Source: an uncultured Pedobacter sp.
GTDB lineage: Bacteria; Bacteroidota; Bacteroidia; Sphingobacteriales; Sphingobacteriaceae
DNA: 64,000 nucleotides
Direction of reading: 5' to 3'
NCBI RefSeq assembly: GCF_946480185.1
Contig: NZ_CAMLIG010000005.1
Span: 62,001-126,000, forward strand
Of this stretch, positions 9,145 to 17,481 are shown piece after piece (position 1 is the stretch's first letter; each line of letters opens with the position of its first letter). The position numbers and the translations under genes were made by a program. Below the pieces are notes generated by a model. That model had not been told where the DNA came from. It did no database searches and was given only the letters and a program-made list of their open reading frames with translations.

Positions 9145-10980
9145 ATGACTTACCCAAAATTGCTAGCCTTGTGTTTAGGGCTGTTGAGCTGTGCCTCGTT
9201 AAAAGCGCAAGTACCCGAACATAATTTTATATTGGCCGATTCGACATTTATGCTCGATGGAAAACCATTTCAAATGATTAGTGGCGAAATGCATTATCCC
9301 CGAATTCCTAGAGAAGCTTGGCGTTCTCGGATGAAGATGGCAAAAGCGATGGGATTAAACACAATTGGCACTTACGTTTTTTGGAATTTACACGAGCCAC
9401 AAAAAGGAAAATTTGATTTCACGGGCAATAATGATGTTGCGGAATTTGTGAAGATTGCCAAGGAAGAAGGCCTGTGGGTGATTTTACGTCCAAGTCCTTA
9501 TGTATGTGCCGAATGGGAATTTGGGGGATACCCTTATTGGCTTCAAAATGAAAAGGGCTTAGTTGTTCGTAGTAAAGAGACGCAATACCTAAAAGAATAT
9601 GAAAAGTATATTAAAGCCGTAGGAGAGCAACTTGCACCTTTGCAGGTAAATCACGGAGGAAATATCCTTATGGTGCAAATAGAGAACGAATATGGTTCAT
9701 ACGGTAGCGATAAAGAATACTTAGCAATTAACCAGAAATTGTTTAAAGAAGCCGGTTTTGATGGGCTTTTATATACCTGTGACCCTGCCCCTGATTTGGC
9801 GAAAGGACATTTGCCCGGTCTGTTGCCGGCTGTTAATGGTATTGATAACCCATCGAAGGTGAAGCAATTGATTAATGAGAACCATAATGGAAAAGGTCCA
9901 TATTATATTGCCGAATGGTATCCAGCATGGTTTGACTGGGTTGGAGAAAAGCATCATACTTTACCAGCATCTAAATACAGCGGACGCTTGGACACTGTTT
10001 TATCTGCAGGTATTTCCATAAATATGTACATGTTCCATGGCGGTACTACCCGCGGATTCATGAACGGTGCAAATTTTAGTGATAAAACTCCTTATGAGCC
10101 ACAAGTGAGCAGCTATGATTATGATGCCCCTCTAGATGAAGCCGGTAACGCAACGCCAAAGTTTTTTGCATTTAGAGATGTAATTAAGAAGCACCTGCAA
10201 GCAGGACAAGTGCTTCCAGAGGTTCCAGTCGCTAAACCCACGATAGGCATTTCCAACATCCAGTTTCAAAGTGCGGTTAATTTAAAAGATATTTTACCTA
10301 AAGGTCAACTCGGCCTAAGACCGCTTACTTTTGAAGAATTAAATCAGGCTTATGGTTATGTATTATATCATCATGCGATAACAGGCGGACAAAAAGGAGT
10401 ATTGAAAATAAATGGATTACGCGACTTTGCAGTTATTATGATAAATGGTAAAACGGTAGGAACACTTGACCGTCGTATCAAACAAGATAGCATCAGCTTG
10501 GATTTGCCTGCTGGAAAAGTGTCGCTTGATATTTTAGTAGAAAACCTTGGTCGTATCAATTTTGGAAAGTACCTGTTAGAGAATACAAAAGGAATTATCG
10601 GAAGCGTTGGATTTAAAGGGAAAGAGCTGCAAAACTGGGAAATGTACAGCATGCCATTTGATGACATCAATTCTGTGAAATTCACAAAAACTTCAACTAT
10701 CATCCACGCTCCCGTGATTCGGAAAGGTAATTTCACTTTAGATAAAGTAGGTGATACTTATTTGGATATGCGTAAATGGGGTAAAGGTGTAGTTTGGATA
10801 AATGGACATAATTTGGGCCGTTACTGGCAAGTTGGGCCGCAACAGACAATTTATGTTCCGGCGGAGTGGTTAAAAACTGGAAATAACGAAATCGAGGTGT
10901 TGGAATTATTAAAACCAGAAGAAAAACAATTAGTTGGAATCACCAAACCGATTTTGGATATCCTGAATCCAGAGCTGTAA
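9145..10980 (+). CDS. Secreted GH35 beta-galactosidase
   Basis: A 611-residue protein with an N-terminal signal peptide (residues 1-21, LSCASLKAQ); the Cys at 16 could make it a lipoprotein. GH35 hallmarks are GEMHYPRIPREAWRSRM, YVFWNLHEP, the acid/base motif QIENEYGSYG (about 178-187) and the nucleophile motif IAEWYPAWFDWVG (Glu about 257). The C-terminal part (about 370-600) holds galactose-binding-like beta-sandwiches, including VWINGHNLGRYW. GH35 enzymes release terminal beta-D-galactose from oligosaccharides. Placed 88 nt after the GH30 gene, it would trim products of that enzyme. Confidence 0.95.
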   Translation: MTYPKLLALCLGLLSCASLKAQVPEHNFILADSTFMLDGKPFQMISGEMHYPRIPREAWRSRMKMAKAMGLNTIGTYVFWNLHEPQKGKFDFTGNNDVAEFVKIAKEEGLWVILRPSPYVCAEWEFGGYPYWLQNEKGLVVRSKETQYLKEYEKYIKAVGEQLAPLQVNHGGNILMVQIENEYGSYGSDKEYLAINQKLFKEAGFDGLLYTCDPAPDLAKGHLPGLLPAVNGIDNPSKVKQLINENHNGKGPYYIAEWYPAWFDWVGEKHHTLPASKYSGRLDTVLSAGISINMYMFHGGTTRGFMNGANFSDKTPYEPQVSSYDYDAPLDEAGNATPKFFAFRDVIKKHLQAGQVLPEVPVAKPTIGISNIQFQSAVNLKDILPKGQLGLRPLTFEELNQAYGYVLYHHAITGGQKGVLKINGLRDFAVIMINGKTVGTLDRRIKQDSISLDLPAGKVSLDILVENLGRINFGKYLLENTKGIIGSVGFKGKELQNWEMYSMPFDDINSVKFTKTSTIIHAPVIRKGNFTLDKVGDTYLDMRKWGKGVVWINGHNLGRYWQVGPQQTIYVPAEWLKTGNNEIEVLELLKPEEKQLVGITKPILDILNPEL

Positions 10981-11001
10981 TTAATTAAATTGAATTGACA
11001 T

Positions 11002-11034
11002 AAAGCCGGGCAGTTGATTTAACCGCCCAGCTTT
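11002..11034 (+). terminator. Terminator-like hairpin after the GH35 gene
   Basis: AAAGC-CGGGC-A-GTT pairs with AAC-C-GCCC-A-GCTTT around GATTT, 22 nt past the stop codon. The following T-run is weak (CTTTGTTT), so function as an intrinsic terminator is moderate at best. Confidence 0.5.
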
Positions 11035-11174
11035 GTTTAGTAAAAGCAAAGCCAGAATAGAATGGCTGTATCCCTACGATAAAGATAGCAATTTCACAGA
11101 CCTTAGTTCCGTTCAGATTTTTAGAAAGAAAAATTCATAAAGTTCCTTGATAAACAGGTTCGGCAAATATTTGG

Positions 11175-11188
11175 ATACAAATTTGTAT
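11175..11188. promoter_or_regulatory. Perfect 14-bp palindrome upstream of a small membrane gene
   Basis: ATACAAATTTGTAT is fully self-complementary and lies 24 nt before the ATG of the next gene. It could be a regulator-binding site; no regulator is encoded beside it. Confidence 0.35.
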
Positions 11189-11211
11189 ATTCAAAATAAA
11201 AAGGAGGCTTT

Positions 11212-11415
11212 ATGCAAATGCTCAGAAGATCAATACCCATATTTAGAATAGGTTTAATTGTATTGATAGCAGGTGTAGCGTTATATTTCTATAGCGAGCA
11301 ATACGGTAAATACGTTTTGGGTGCAGGAATGATGTTGATTTCTATTGCCTTGGTGCTTTACATATTATTTATGTTTAAGCGCTACGGAGAAAAAACAAAA
11401 GCTAAAATTGAATAA
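11212..11415 (+). CDS. Small two-helix membrane protein
   Basis: A 67-residue protein with two hydrophobic segments (about 11-27 and 34-53) and a short Lys-rich C-terminal tail (KRYGEKTKAKIE). I do not recognise a family. AAGGAGG lies 4 nt before the ATG (10 nt before a second in-frame ATG at 11218), which is unusual here because most genes in this window lack such a sequence; it supports the call. Its stop codon abuts the end of the convergent exporter gene. Confidence 0.6.
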   Translation: MQMLRRSIPIFRIGLIVLIAGVALYFYSEQYGKYVLGAGMMLISIALVLYILFMFKRYGEKTKAKIE

Positions 11416-13716
11416 TCAGCTTCTACTCTCTTTTGTTTTAGAAATGAGCAATACCGGTAAAAAGATAAGGTTAAATAACATTGCCATTACCAATGTAACT
11501 GCTAATAAAACGCCCAAAGCTACTGTCCCACCAAAAGTAGAAAACACAAAAATCCCAAAGCCAAAGAACAGAATGGTCGCTGTGTAAATCATACTGCGGC
11601 CTGTTTCTTTGATTGTTTTAATGATAATCTCCAATACCGTCAATTCGCCTTTCTTCAACTCCTGTTGGTAATGCGTTAAAAAGTAAACGGTTTGGTCAGA
11701 TGCAATTCCTAAAGCGATACTGAAAATTAAAACGGTAGAAGGCTTTAAAGCCATCCCAAAATAGCCCATAATTCCTGCAGTAATTAGTAATGGAATTAGG
11801 TTAGGCAATAAAGAAATGATCACCATTTTCAACGTTCGAAACAGTATCCACATAATTATGGCAATTAAACCAATGGCTAACAGTAGGCTTTCTTTTAGGT
11901 TTTTAACTAAATAATTTGTTCCTTCGGTATACATTACTACTGGTCCCGTCATATTTACTTCGTAAATTTTTGGGTTAAAAATTTTGTTAATTTTAGGTTT
12001 TAGCTCTTTTAGTAAAGCTGTCACTTTTTCAGATCCTATATCACGCATTTGAAAAGTAACCCGAGTACTGCTTTTTGTGCTGTCCACAAAGTTTTTGAGC
12101 ATGTTATTTTTTTTGCCCGAATTTGCACTATAAGCTAAAATAAAACCAGCTTCCATCTGATTTGGAACTCTGTAAAACTCTGGTTTCCCATTATAAAAAG
12201 TCTGAGAAGCATATTTAATGGCATTGTTAATAGAAATAGATTTACCGAAGGTAGGATAATTTCGAATCGTTTTTTCCAGTTCATCAATTTTGGTTAAGGT
12301 GCTGATTTTGATGATGTTGTTCTTTTTTCGGGTAGCGATGTCAAACTCCAGCGGTAAAATTCCATGAAAAGTGTTCTCAAAGAATTTTAAATCGGTGTAA
12401 ACCTTATTGCTTTTGGGTAAATCGTCCACCACAAAACCATTAGTTTTCAACTTGCTGAGGCAAAAGAAAGCTGATAAAATAAATAAAGCAACACAGCTAT
12501 AAATTAACTTTTGGCGATTGGTTACGATTAGAACTACCCAATTTAAAAACTTAGTGACCAGATCTGTTTTGCTGTCTTTTGGATCTGTTTTCGCCGAAGG
12601 AATGTCCAAATAAGACAAGAGAATAGGCAACATCACCATGCAAATGAGCCAAGTAAACATCACTCCAAAGGCGGCGGTTACTCCAAATTCCTGCAATACA
12701 TTGCTATCCGTAAAATATAAAACGCCAAAACCAATGGCCGTGGTTAAGTTTGCAATAAAAGTGGTTAAGATGTTTTTTTGAATGGTGAGTAAAAGCGAGG
12801 TTCGTTTGTCCTGTACTTTAGCAATCTCAAATCGGTAACCGTTGATAATTAAAATACTATTGGGAACACCGATAATTACCATCAGCGGCGCAATAATTCC
12901 GGTCAGCAAGGTAATGTCATATCCGGATAAAACCATAAAAGCTAAACTCCAAACCACACCAAAAATCACGAGTATTAAAGGATAAATAACGGAGCTCATC
13001 CTCTTAAAAAAAAGCCACAGGATAAAGGCAGAAATCAGTACAGAAAGCGCAAAAAATAAGGCAAATTCCTTAGCTACCAAACTGCTCAGTACCGTTTTAA
13101 TATAGGGTAATCCGGAGAGGTGAACGCTCAGATTTTGTTTAACTTTAAAGCTGTTCACCTGTTTTTCAATATCTTTAACCAAAGAAATTTTTGCCGAACT
13201 TTTTAATACATTGCTATCCAAAGTAATTGCCATAATGGTAGCTTGGTGGGCATCATTATACAAAATCCCCTGATAAAAAGGAAGCTGGTAAAGGGCAGTT
13301 TTTAGGCTATCTAAATTTTGCTTTCCGGCTAGCTTAGCATTATTTACAATCGTGAAACTTTTATTAAGCGTGTCTTTTTTTAACGATACAAATCCGGCAA
13401 TACTTAAAACTTGTTTTACTCCTTTTATTTTCTCCACCTGCTGATGCAGATTCCTCCAGTTTTGGTAAAACGTAGGTTCAAATAAATCTTTGGTTTTTAC
13501 GCCCAGAACCATCACAGTTCCGTCCTCGCCAAACTTTTGTTTAAAATGCTGGTATTTAATAAAAGTGGAATCGGTGCTTGGTAAAATTTTACCGGGGTTA
13601 AATGCAATTTTAATTTGAGTCGCTTTCCAAGTTGCAATGGCAGAAATAACTATAAATAACGCAATTAAACTTTTGCGTTGTTTAAGTATAAATTGTGAAA
13701 GGTTGATCCAAATCAT
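11416..13716 (-). CDS. RND/MMPL-family exporter
   Basis: A 766-residue inner-membrane protein with the duplicated RND layout: one membrane helix, a large periplasmic loop (about 35-215), five helices, then a second helix, loop and five-helix set. GIIAPLMVIIGVPNSILIINGY and ALGIASDQTVYFLTHY correspond to the two TM4 regions that carry proton-relay acids in the MMPL/SSD family. Relatives export lipids or hydrophobic compounds; the cargo is unknown and no membrane-fusion partner is adjacent. I choose the ATG at 13716, preceded by AAGAAG, over a TTG at 13749 that would crowd the divergent porZ promoter region. Confidence 0.85.
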   Translation of the reverse strand: MIWINLSQFILKQRKSLIALFIVISAIATWKATQIKIAFNPGKILPSTDSTFIKYQHFKQKFGEDGTVMVLGVKTKDLFEPTFYQNWRNLHQQVEKIKGVKQVLSIAGFVSLKKDTLNKSFTIVNNAKLAGKQNLDSLKTALYQLPFYQGILYNDAHQATIMAITLDSNVLKSSAKISLVKDIEKQVNSFKVKQNLSVHLSGLPYIKTVLSSLVAKEFALFFALSVLISAFILWLFFKRMSSVIYPLILVIFGVVWSLAFMVLSGYDITLLTGIIAPLMVIIGVPNSILIINGYRFEIAKVQDKRTSLLLTIQKNILTTFIANLTTAIGFGVLYFTDSNVLQEFGVTAAFGVMFTWLICMVMLPILLSYLDIPSAKTDPKDSKTDLVTKFLNWVVLIVTNRQKLIYSCVALFILSAFFCLSKLKTNGFVVDDLPKSNKVYTDLKFFENTFHGILPLEFDIATRKKNNIIKISTLTKIDELEKTIRNYPTFGKSISINNAIKYASQTFYNGKPEFYRVPNQMEAGFILAYSANSGKKNNMLKNFVDSTKSSTRVTFQMRDIGSEKVTALLKELKPKINKIFNPKIYEVNMTGPVVMYTEGTNYLVKNLKESLLLAIGLIAIIMWILFRTLKMVIISLLPNLIPLLITAGIMGYFGMALKPSTVLIFSIALGIASDQTVYFLTHYQQELKKGELTVLEIIIKTIKETGRSMIYTATILFFGFGIFVFSTFGGTVALGVLLAVTLVMAMLFNLIFLPVLLISKTKESRS

Positions 13717-13797
13717 GCTTCTTTTTAAAAATCGGGTAAAACTACACAAATAGATGTAAGCGTTAATTCAAGAATTACGTATTTTAGAACCGTTTAG

Positions 13798-16050
13798 ATG
13801 AGAAAACTTTTCTTCCTTTTTTTGGTTTGCGGTTATTGCTTGCAGGTTGCTGCCCAACAAGTTGCCTTAGGAGCTTGGCGCACACATTTACCTTATAATA
13901 ATGCTCTCTCAGTTGCTTCTTCTGATGATGAAATTTATTGTGCAACTACCGGAGGTTTATTTAAAGTTGATGTTAAAACAAGTGAAGTCACTAAACTTTC
14001 GACCATTGACGGACTTGCGGGTACAAATACCAAACTTGTTGCCTACGACCAAACCACTAATCAATTTTTAGTTGCTTACCAAAATGCCAATCTCGATTTA
14101 ATCAAAAACCAAAAGATTTATCATTTACCAGAGATTTTTGATAAAACAGGTTTGGGCAATAAAGCCATCAACGCCATCAGTTTTAATAATGGAAACGCGT
14201 ATTTAAGCTGTGGTTTTGGCATTGTGGTTTATGATTTAAATAAGCGGGAAGTAAAGGATACCTACTATTTAGGAAACGGAAATCTCGAAATTTTAAACAT
14301 CGCAATAATTAACGATGCAATTTTCGCCAATACCGCTGATGGTGTTTACGAAGCAAGTTTGGCTAATCCACTATTGACAGATGCTTCCAGCTGGAAAAAA
14401 CACGATGCTACAAAAAGCTACCCGAATGGGACTTGTAGTTCTTTAACTGCCTTTAACGGAAATTTGTATGGCCTGTTTACAGACGGGATTTATCGATACA
14501 AAGATAATTTATGGCAACTCACCAACATATTTCGTACTAATGTTCATAGGTTAAAAACCAGTAATAACTTGTTGCTGGCTATTGCACCTTTTAGGGTAAT
14601 CAGCTATGATCAACAAGAAAACATTGTAGAAAACCTGAGCAATTTATCAACTTTTGATAACGTTAACGATGCTATTGTTCGGCCAAATAATTCCCTTTAT
14701 TTAGCCGATGGAAGCAAGGGTTTGTTAGCAAAAACCACAAGCCAAGAATTCAAATTTCTTTTACCCAACGGACCAAATACTATTCATGTTTCAGAATTAA
14801 AATACGATGATGGAAAACTCATTTTAGCGCCAGGAGCAATTTCTACAATTTACGCCCCAGCATATTATAATGATGGTTTTTCGCAATTTACAAACGGTGA
14901 ATGGACGAGCTATAGCGATAAAAATAATCCTGCTTTTGCGGGAATCCGTGATATTGTTACCAGCGCTTTTGATGCGAATACCAAAACTACTTATTTTGGT
15001 TCTTACGTTAACGGTGTTTTAGCTGTTGACGCCGGCGGTGTTTTAAAAATTTTTAATCAGAACAATAGTACTTTACAATTGACCATCGGCGATCCAACAA
15101 ATATCCGTGTAAACGGTTTGGCTTTCGATAGCAAAAACAACCTTTGGGTAACGCAGTATGGGGTTAACAAGCCTTTGTCGGTAAAAAACACAAATGGTCA
15201 ATGGCTTTCTTATGATTTTACCTCCGCTTTGCCGGATCCAGTGACCACGGTTACTGGACTTTTAATTGATAAGGAGGACAATAAATGGCTGAAATTAAGA
15301 AGTAACGGCCTGTTGATTTTCGACGGTTCAAAAACCCGGAAAGTTGGCTTTGGAAATAACAATGGCGCTTTGCCTGGGACAGATGTAAAATGTTTGGTTT
15401 CGGATAAAGATGGAGCAGTTTGGATTGGAACGGATGCCGGTTTGGCGGTAGTTTATCATCCTCAGGATTTACTGAACGGCGCAAATGTGGAAATCCCCAA
15501 TTTGGTGGAAGGCGGTTTTTTAAAACCTTTACTTGCCGACCAAAATATCAATTGCATTGCCGTTGATGGCGCAAACCGGAAATGGATGGGAACAAACAAT
15601 GGCGTTTGGCTTTTTAATCCGGAAGGAACGAAGCAGATTTTGTTTTTCAATAAGGATAACAGTCCGCTGTTGAGTAACCAAGTTTTAAGTATCGCAATAG
15701 ATGATGAAAGCGGTGAAGTTTTTTTTGGGACGGCCAACGGCATCATTTCTTATAAAGGCGATGCGACCGCACCTGTTGCCAAAATGAGTAAAATTATTGT
15801 TTACCCAAATCCTGTTCGCCCCGGTTTTACGGGGAATATTGGAATAAAAGGTTTGGCGGAAAATGCCAACGTTAAAATAACCGATATCAATGGTACTTTG
15901 GTTTACGAAACCACTGCAAATGGTGGTCAGGCAACTTGGAACGGTAAAAACTTCAGTGGCGAATCTGCTTCTTCCGGTGTTTATCTGGTTCTTGTTGTTA
16001 ATAAAGATGGTACTGATACTGCCGTTGCCAAAATTTTGATTGTCAGATAA
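13798..16050 (+). CDS. porZ: Type IX secretion protein PorZ (beta-propeller, CTD)
   Basis: A 750-residue secreted protein with a signal peptide (residues 1-19, LQVAAQQ), followed directly by LGAWRTHLPYNNA, typical of PorZ. Two beta-propeller regions of two-component-regulator type contain repeats such as DDEIYCATTGGLF, GAVWIGTDAGLAV and NRKWMGTNNGVWLF. The last 85 residues are a type-A T9SS sorting domain, beginning with VYPNPVRPG and ending SSGVYLVLV...AKILIVR. In Porphyromonas, PorZ sits in the surface attachment complex and helps deliver anionic LPS to sortase PorU. recO follows after 6 nt, a neighbourhood I recall from other Bacteroidota. Confidence 0.9.
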   Translation: MRKLFFLFLVCGYCLQVAAQQVALGAWRTHLPYNNALSVASSDDEIYCATTGGLFKVDVKTSEVTKLSTIDGLAGTNTKLVAYDQTTNQFLVAYQNANLDLIKNQKIYHLPEIFDKTGLGNKAINAISFNNGNAYLSCGFGIVVYDLNKREVKDTYYLGNGNLEILNIAIINDAIFANTADGVYEASLANPLLTDASSWKKHDATKSYPNGTCSSLTAFNGNLYGLFTDGIYRYKDNLWQLTNIFRTNVHRLKTSNNLLLAIAPFRVISYDQQENIVENLSNLSTFDNVNDAIVRPNNSLYLADGSKGLLAKTTSQEFKFLLPNGPNTIHVSELKYDDGKLILAPGAISTIYAPAYYNDGFSQFTNGEWTSYSDKNNPAFAGIRDIVTSAFDANTKTTYFGSYVNGVLAVDAGGVLKIFNQNNSTLQLTIGDPTNIRVNGLAFDSKNNLWVTQYGVNKPLSVKNTNGQWLSYDFTSALPDPVTTVTGLLIDKEDNKWLKLRSNGLLIFDGSKTRKVGFGNNNGALPGTDVKCLVSDKDGAVWIGTDAGLAVVYHPQDLLNGANVEIPNLVEGGFLKPLLADQNINCIAVDGANRKWMGTNNGVWLFNPEGTKQILFFNKDNSPLLSNQVLSIAIDDESGEVFFGTANGIISYKGDATAPVAKMSKIIVYPNPVRPGFTGNIGIKGLAENANVKITDINGTLVYETTANGGQATWNGKNFSGESASSGVYLVLVVNKDGTDTAVAKILIVR

Positions 16051-16056
16051 AAAAAG

Positions 16057-16782
16057 ATGCTCCACAAAACCAAAGGAATAGTTTTAAGAATCACTAACTA
16101 TGCGGAGTCAAGCGTGGTAGCTAAAATCTATACCCAAAAATTTGGTTTACAGGCTTACTTAATCAATGGCGTTAAAAAGCCGAAAGCAAAAATTCCGCTG
16201 AACATGTTGCAACCCATGCATTTGCTGGATATGGTAGTTTACCACAAGCCTAACGGAAATATGCAAAGGGTAAAAGATGTGAGCAGTGCCCCGGTTTTGC
16301 AAAGCATTCCTTATGATATTGTAAAAAGTAGCATCGTTATTTTTTTAAATGAGATGATTTACAAATCTATCAAGCAACAGCATGAGGATGAGGTCATGTT
16401 TGAGTTTATCGCAAAAAGCATAGAATTGTTAGACCATAGCGAGCATGGAATTGCTAATTTTCATTTGATTTTTCTGTTAAAGCTGACTCGTTTTCTTGGG
16501 TTTTACCCAGATTTAGGTGGTGCAGAAAAGTTTAATTTCTTCGATTTAAAAGATGGCGTTTTTGTGTCCAGCCAACCGCCACATACTTTTTTTATTGAAG
16601 CAGATTTAAAAACTTATTGGTTGCAACTTTTTAAAAATTCGATAGAAAATTTTGATTCGTTAAAGATGACTTCGGCTGTTCGTAAAGTTCTGCTGAATAA
16701 GATTATAGAATATTACAGTTTCCATATCGAGGATTTTGGTGTGGTAAAATCACATGAAATTTTGGAGGAAGTGCTGGCTTGA
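16057..16782 (+). CDS. recO: DNA repair protein RecO
   Basis: A 241-residue RecO, about the family's usual length. It starts with the OB-fold block KTKGIVLRITNYAESSVVAKIYT and the YLINGVKKPK loop, and has an alpha-helical C-terminal domain (LIFLLKLTRFLGFYPDL). RecO works with RecF and RecR to load RecA onto SSB-coated single-stranded DNA and anneals complementary strands; recF is 42 kb away in this window. The zinc-finger cysteines of some RecO proteins are absent. It lies 6 nt after porZ. Confidence 0.95.
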   Translation: MLHKTKGIVLRITNYAESSVVAKIYTQKFGLQAYLINGVKKPKAKIPLNMLQPMHLLDMVVYHKPNGNMQRVKDVSSAPVLQSIPYDIVKSSIVIFLNEMIYKSIKQQHEDEVMFEFIAKSIELLDHSEHGIANFHLIFLLKLTRFLGFYPDLGGAEKFNFFDLKDGVFVSSQPPHTFFIEADLKTYWLQLFKNSIENFDSLKMTSAVRKVLLNKIIEYYSFHIEDFGVVKSHEILEEVLA

Positions 16783-16825
16783 GGGATTATGGCGGTATAA
16801 ATTACAACCGTTTATCTCGCCACGC

Positions 16826-16853
16826 CGTCATGCTGACGATAGGAAGCATCTCA
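16826..16853 (+). repeat. CGTCATGCTGACGATAGG-type dispersed repeat, copy 1
   Basis: This 28-nt stretch ends in AAGCATCTCA and matches 27715-27742 at 26 of 28 positions. It shares its start and end pattern (GTCATG...GCATCT) with the wider repeat family. Confidence 0.75.
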
Positions 16854-16880
16854 TCCGGAAAGTTGCCATTTTTTCTGGCG

Positions 16881-16929
16881 CTCGTTCTGGGTTTTCGATT
16901 TCATCGAAATTTTATTGTTTGAGAACGAG
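16881..16929. repeat. Nested hairpin element downstream of recO
   Basis: Outer arms CTCGTTCT (16881-16888) and AGAACGAG (16922-16929) enclose inner arms TTTCGAT (16893-16899) and ATCGAAA (16903-16909). A related hairpin, CTCGTT-GCA-AACGAG, lies at 16985-16999. The 16783-17068 gap holds no gene I can support. Confidence 0.5.
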
Positions 16930-17068
16930 AGTTAGTTATAGATGTTTTATAAAGGGGTTAACATAACCCAAACATATTTAGGCACTCGTTGCAAACGAGC
17001 GCAGGAAGAATTTTTTATGCTGAAATCTTTTTCGCTTAGCACATCCATATAACAGAAAACCTTTATCG

Positions 17069-17359
17069 TTATTGTTTATTGAATGAGCGAACTAAAATGA
17101 GTAATCCATAAAAAATTGCCCAAATTAAGAGGAAAGTTATTCCTAAATAAGTAATAACATAAAATATCGGGTGTCTCTCAGAGAATAATATCATGATCGG
17201 CACAAAGGAAACTGGTCCAAAAAAGTAAAAAAGTACTTTACTATGGTTAGGAAGAGCAATATTAATACTTGTCCAATATAATAAGCTATAAATTGCGCCA
17301 AGACCCACGTAAATGCAGGTAGCTAATAAGGATAGTTTTTTACTGGAAAGATTTTTCAA
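17069..17359 (-). CDS. Hypothetical three-helix membrane protein
   Basis: A 96-residue protein with hydrophobic segments near 9-33, 43-60 and 66-90 and a basic tail (RSFNKQ). I recognise no family. The only suitable start is TTG at 17359; the first internal ATG would remove more than half the protein. The flanking gaps (286 and 122 nt) suggest a single-gene unit. It may be a real small membrane protein, but conservation needs to be shown. Confidence 0.5.
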   Translation of the reverse strand: MKNLSSKKLSLLATCIYVGLGAIYSLLYWTSINIALPNHSKVLFYFFGPVSFVPIMILFSERHPIFYVITYLGITFLLIWAIFYGLLILVRSFNKQ

Positions 17360-17481
17360 GTTCGTGAGTTCTTTAAGTTGAAATTTTTCAAAATATCCGT
17401 TTTAGATAGTTTTAGTGGTGTTGATTAAGACTCTAACTTTAATACTAAATCTCTAATTTATAGAGAATTTTGAACTTTATG

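Noticed and set aside
13717..13749. TTG start for the MMPL exporter
   Set aside because: ATG at 13716 has a purine-rich sequence before it and keeps the first helix; the extension looks like leader DNA.
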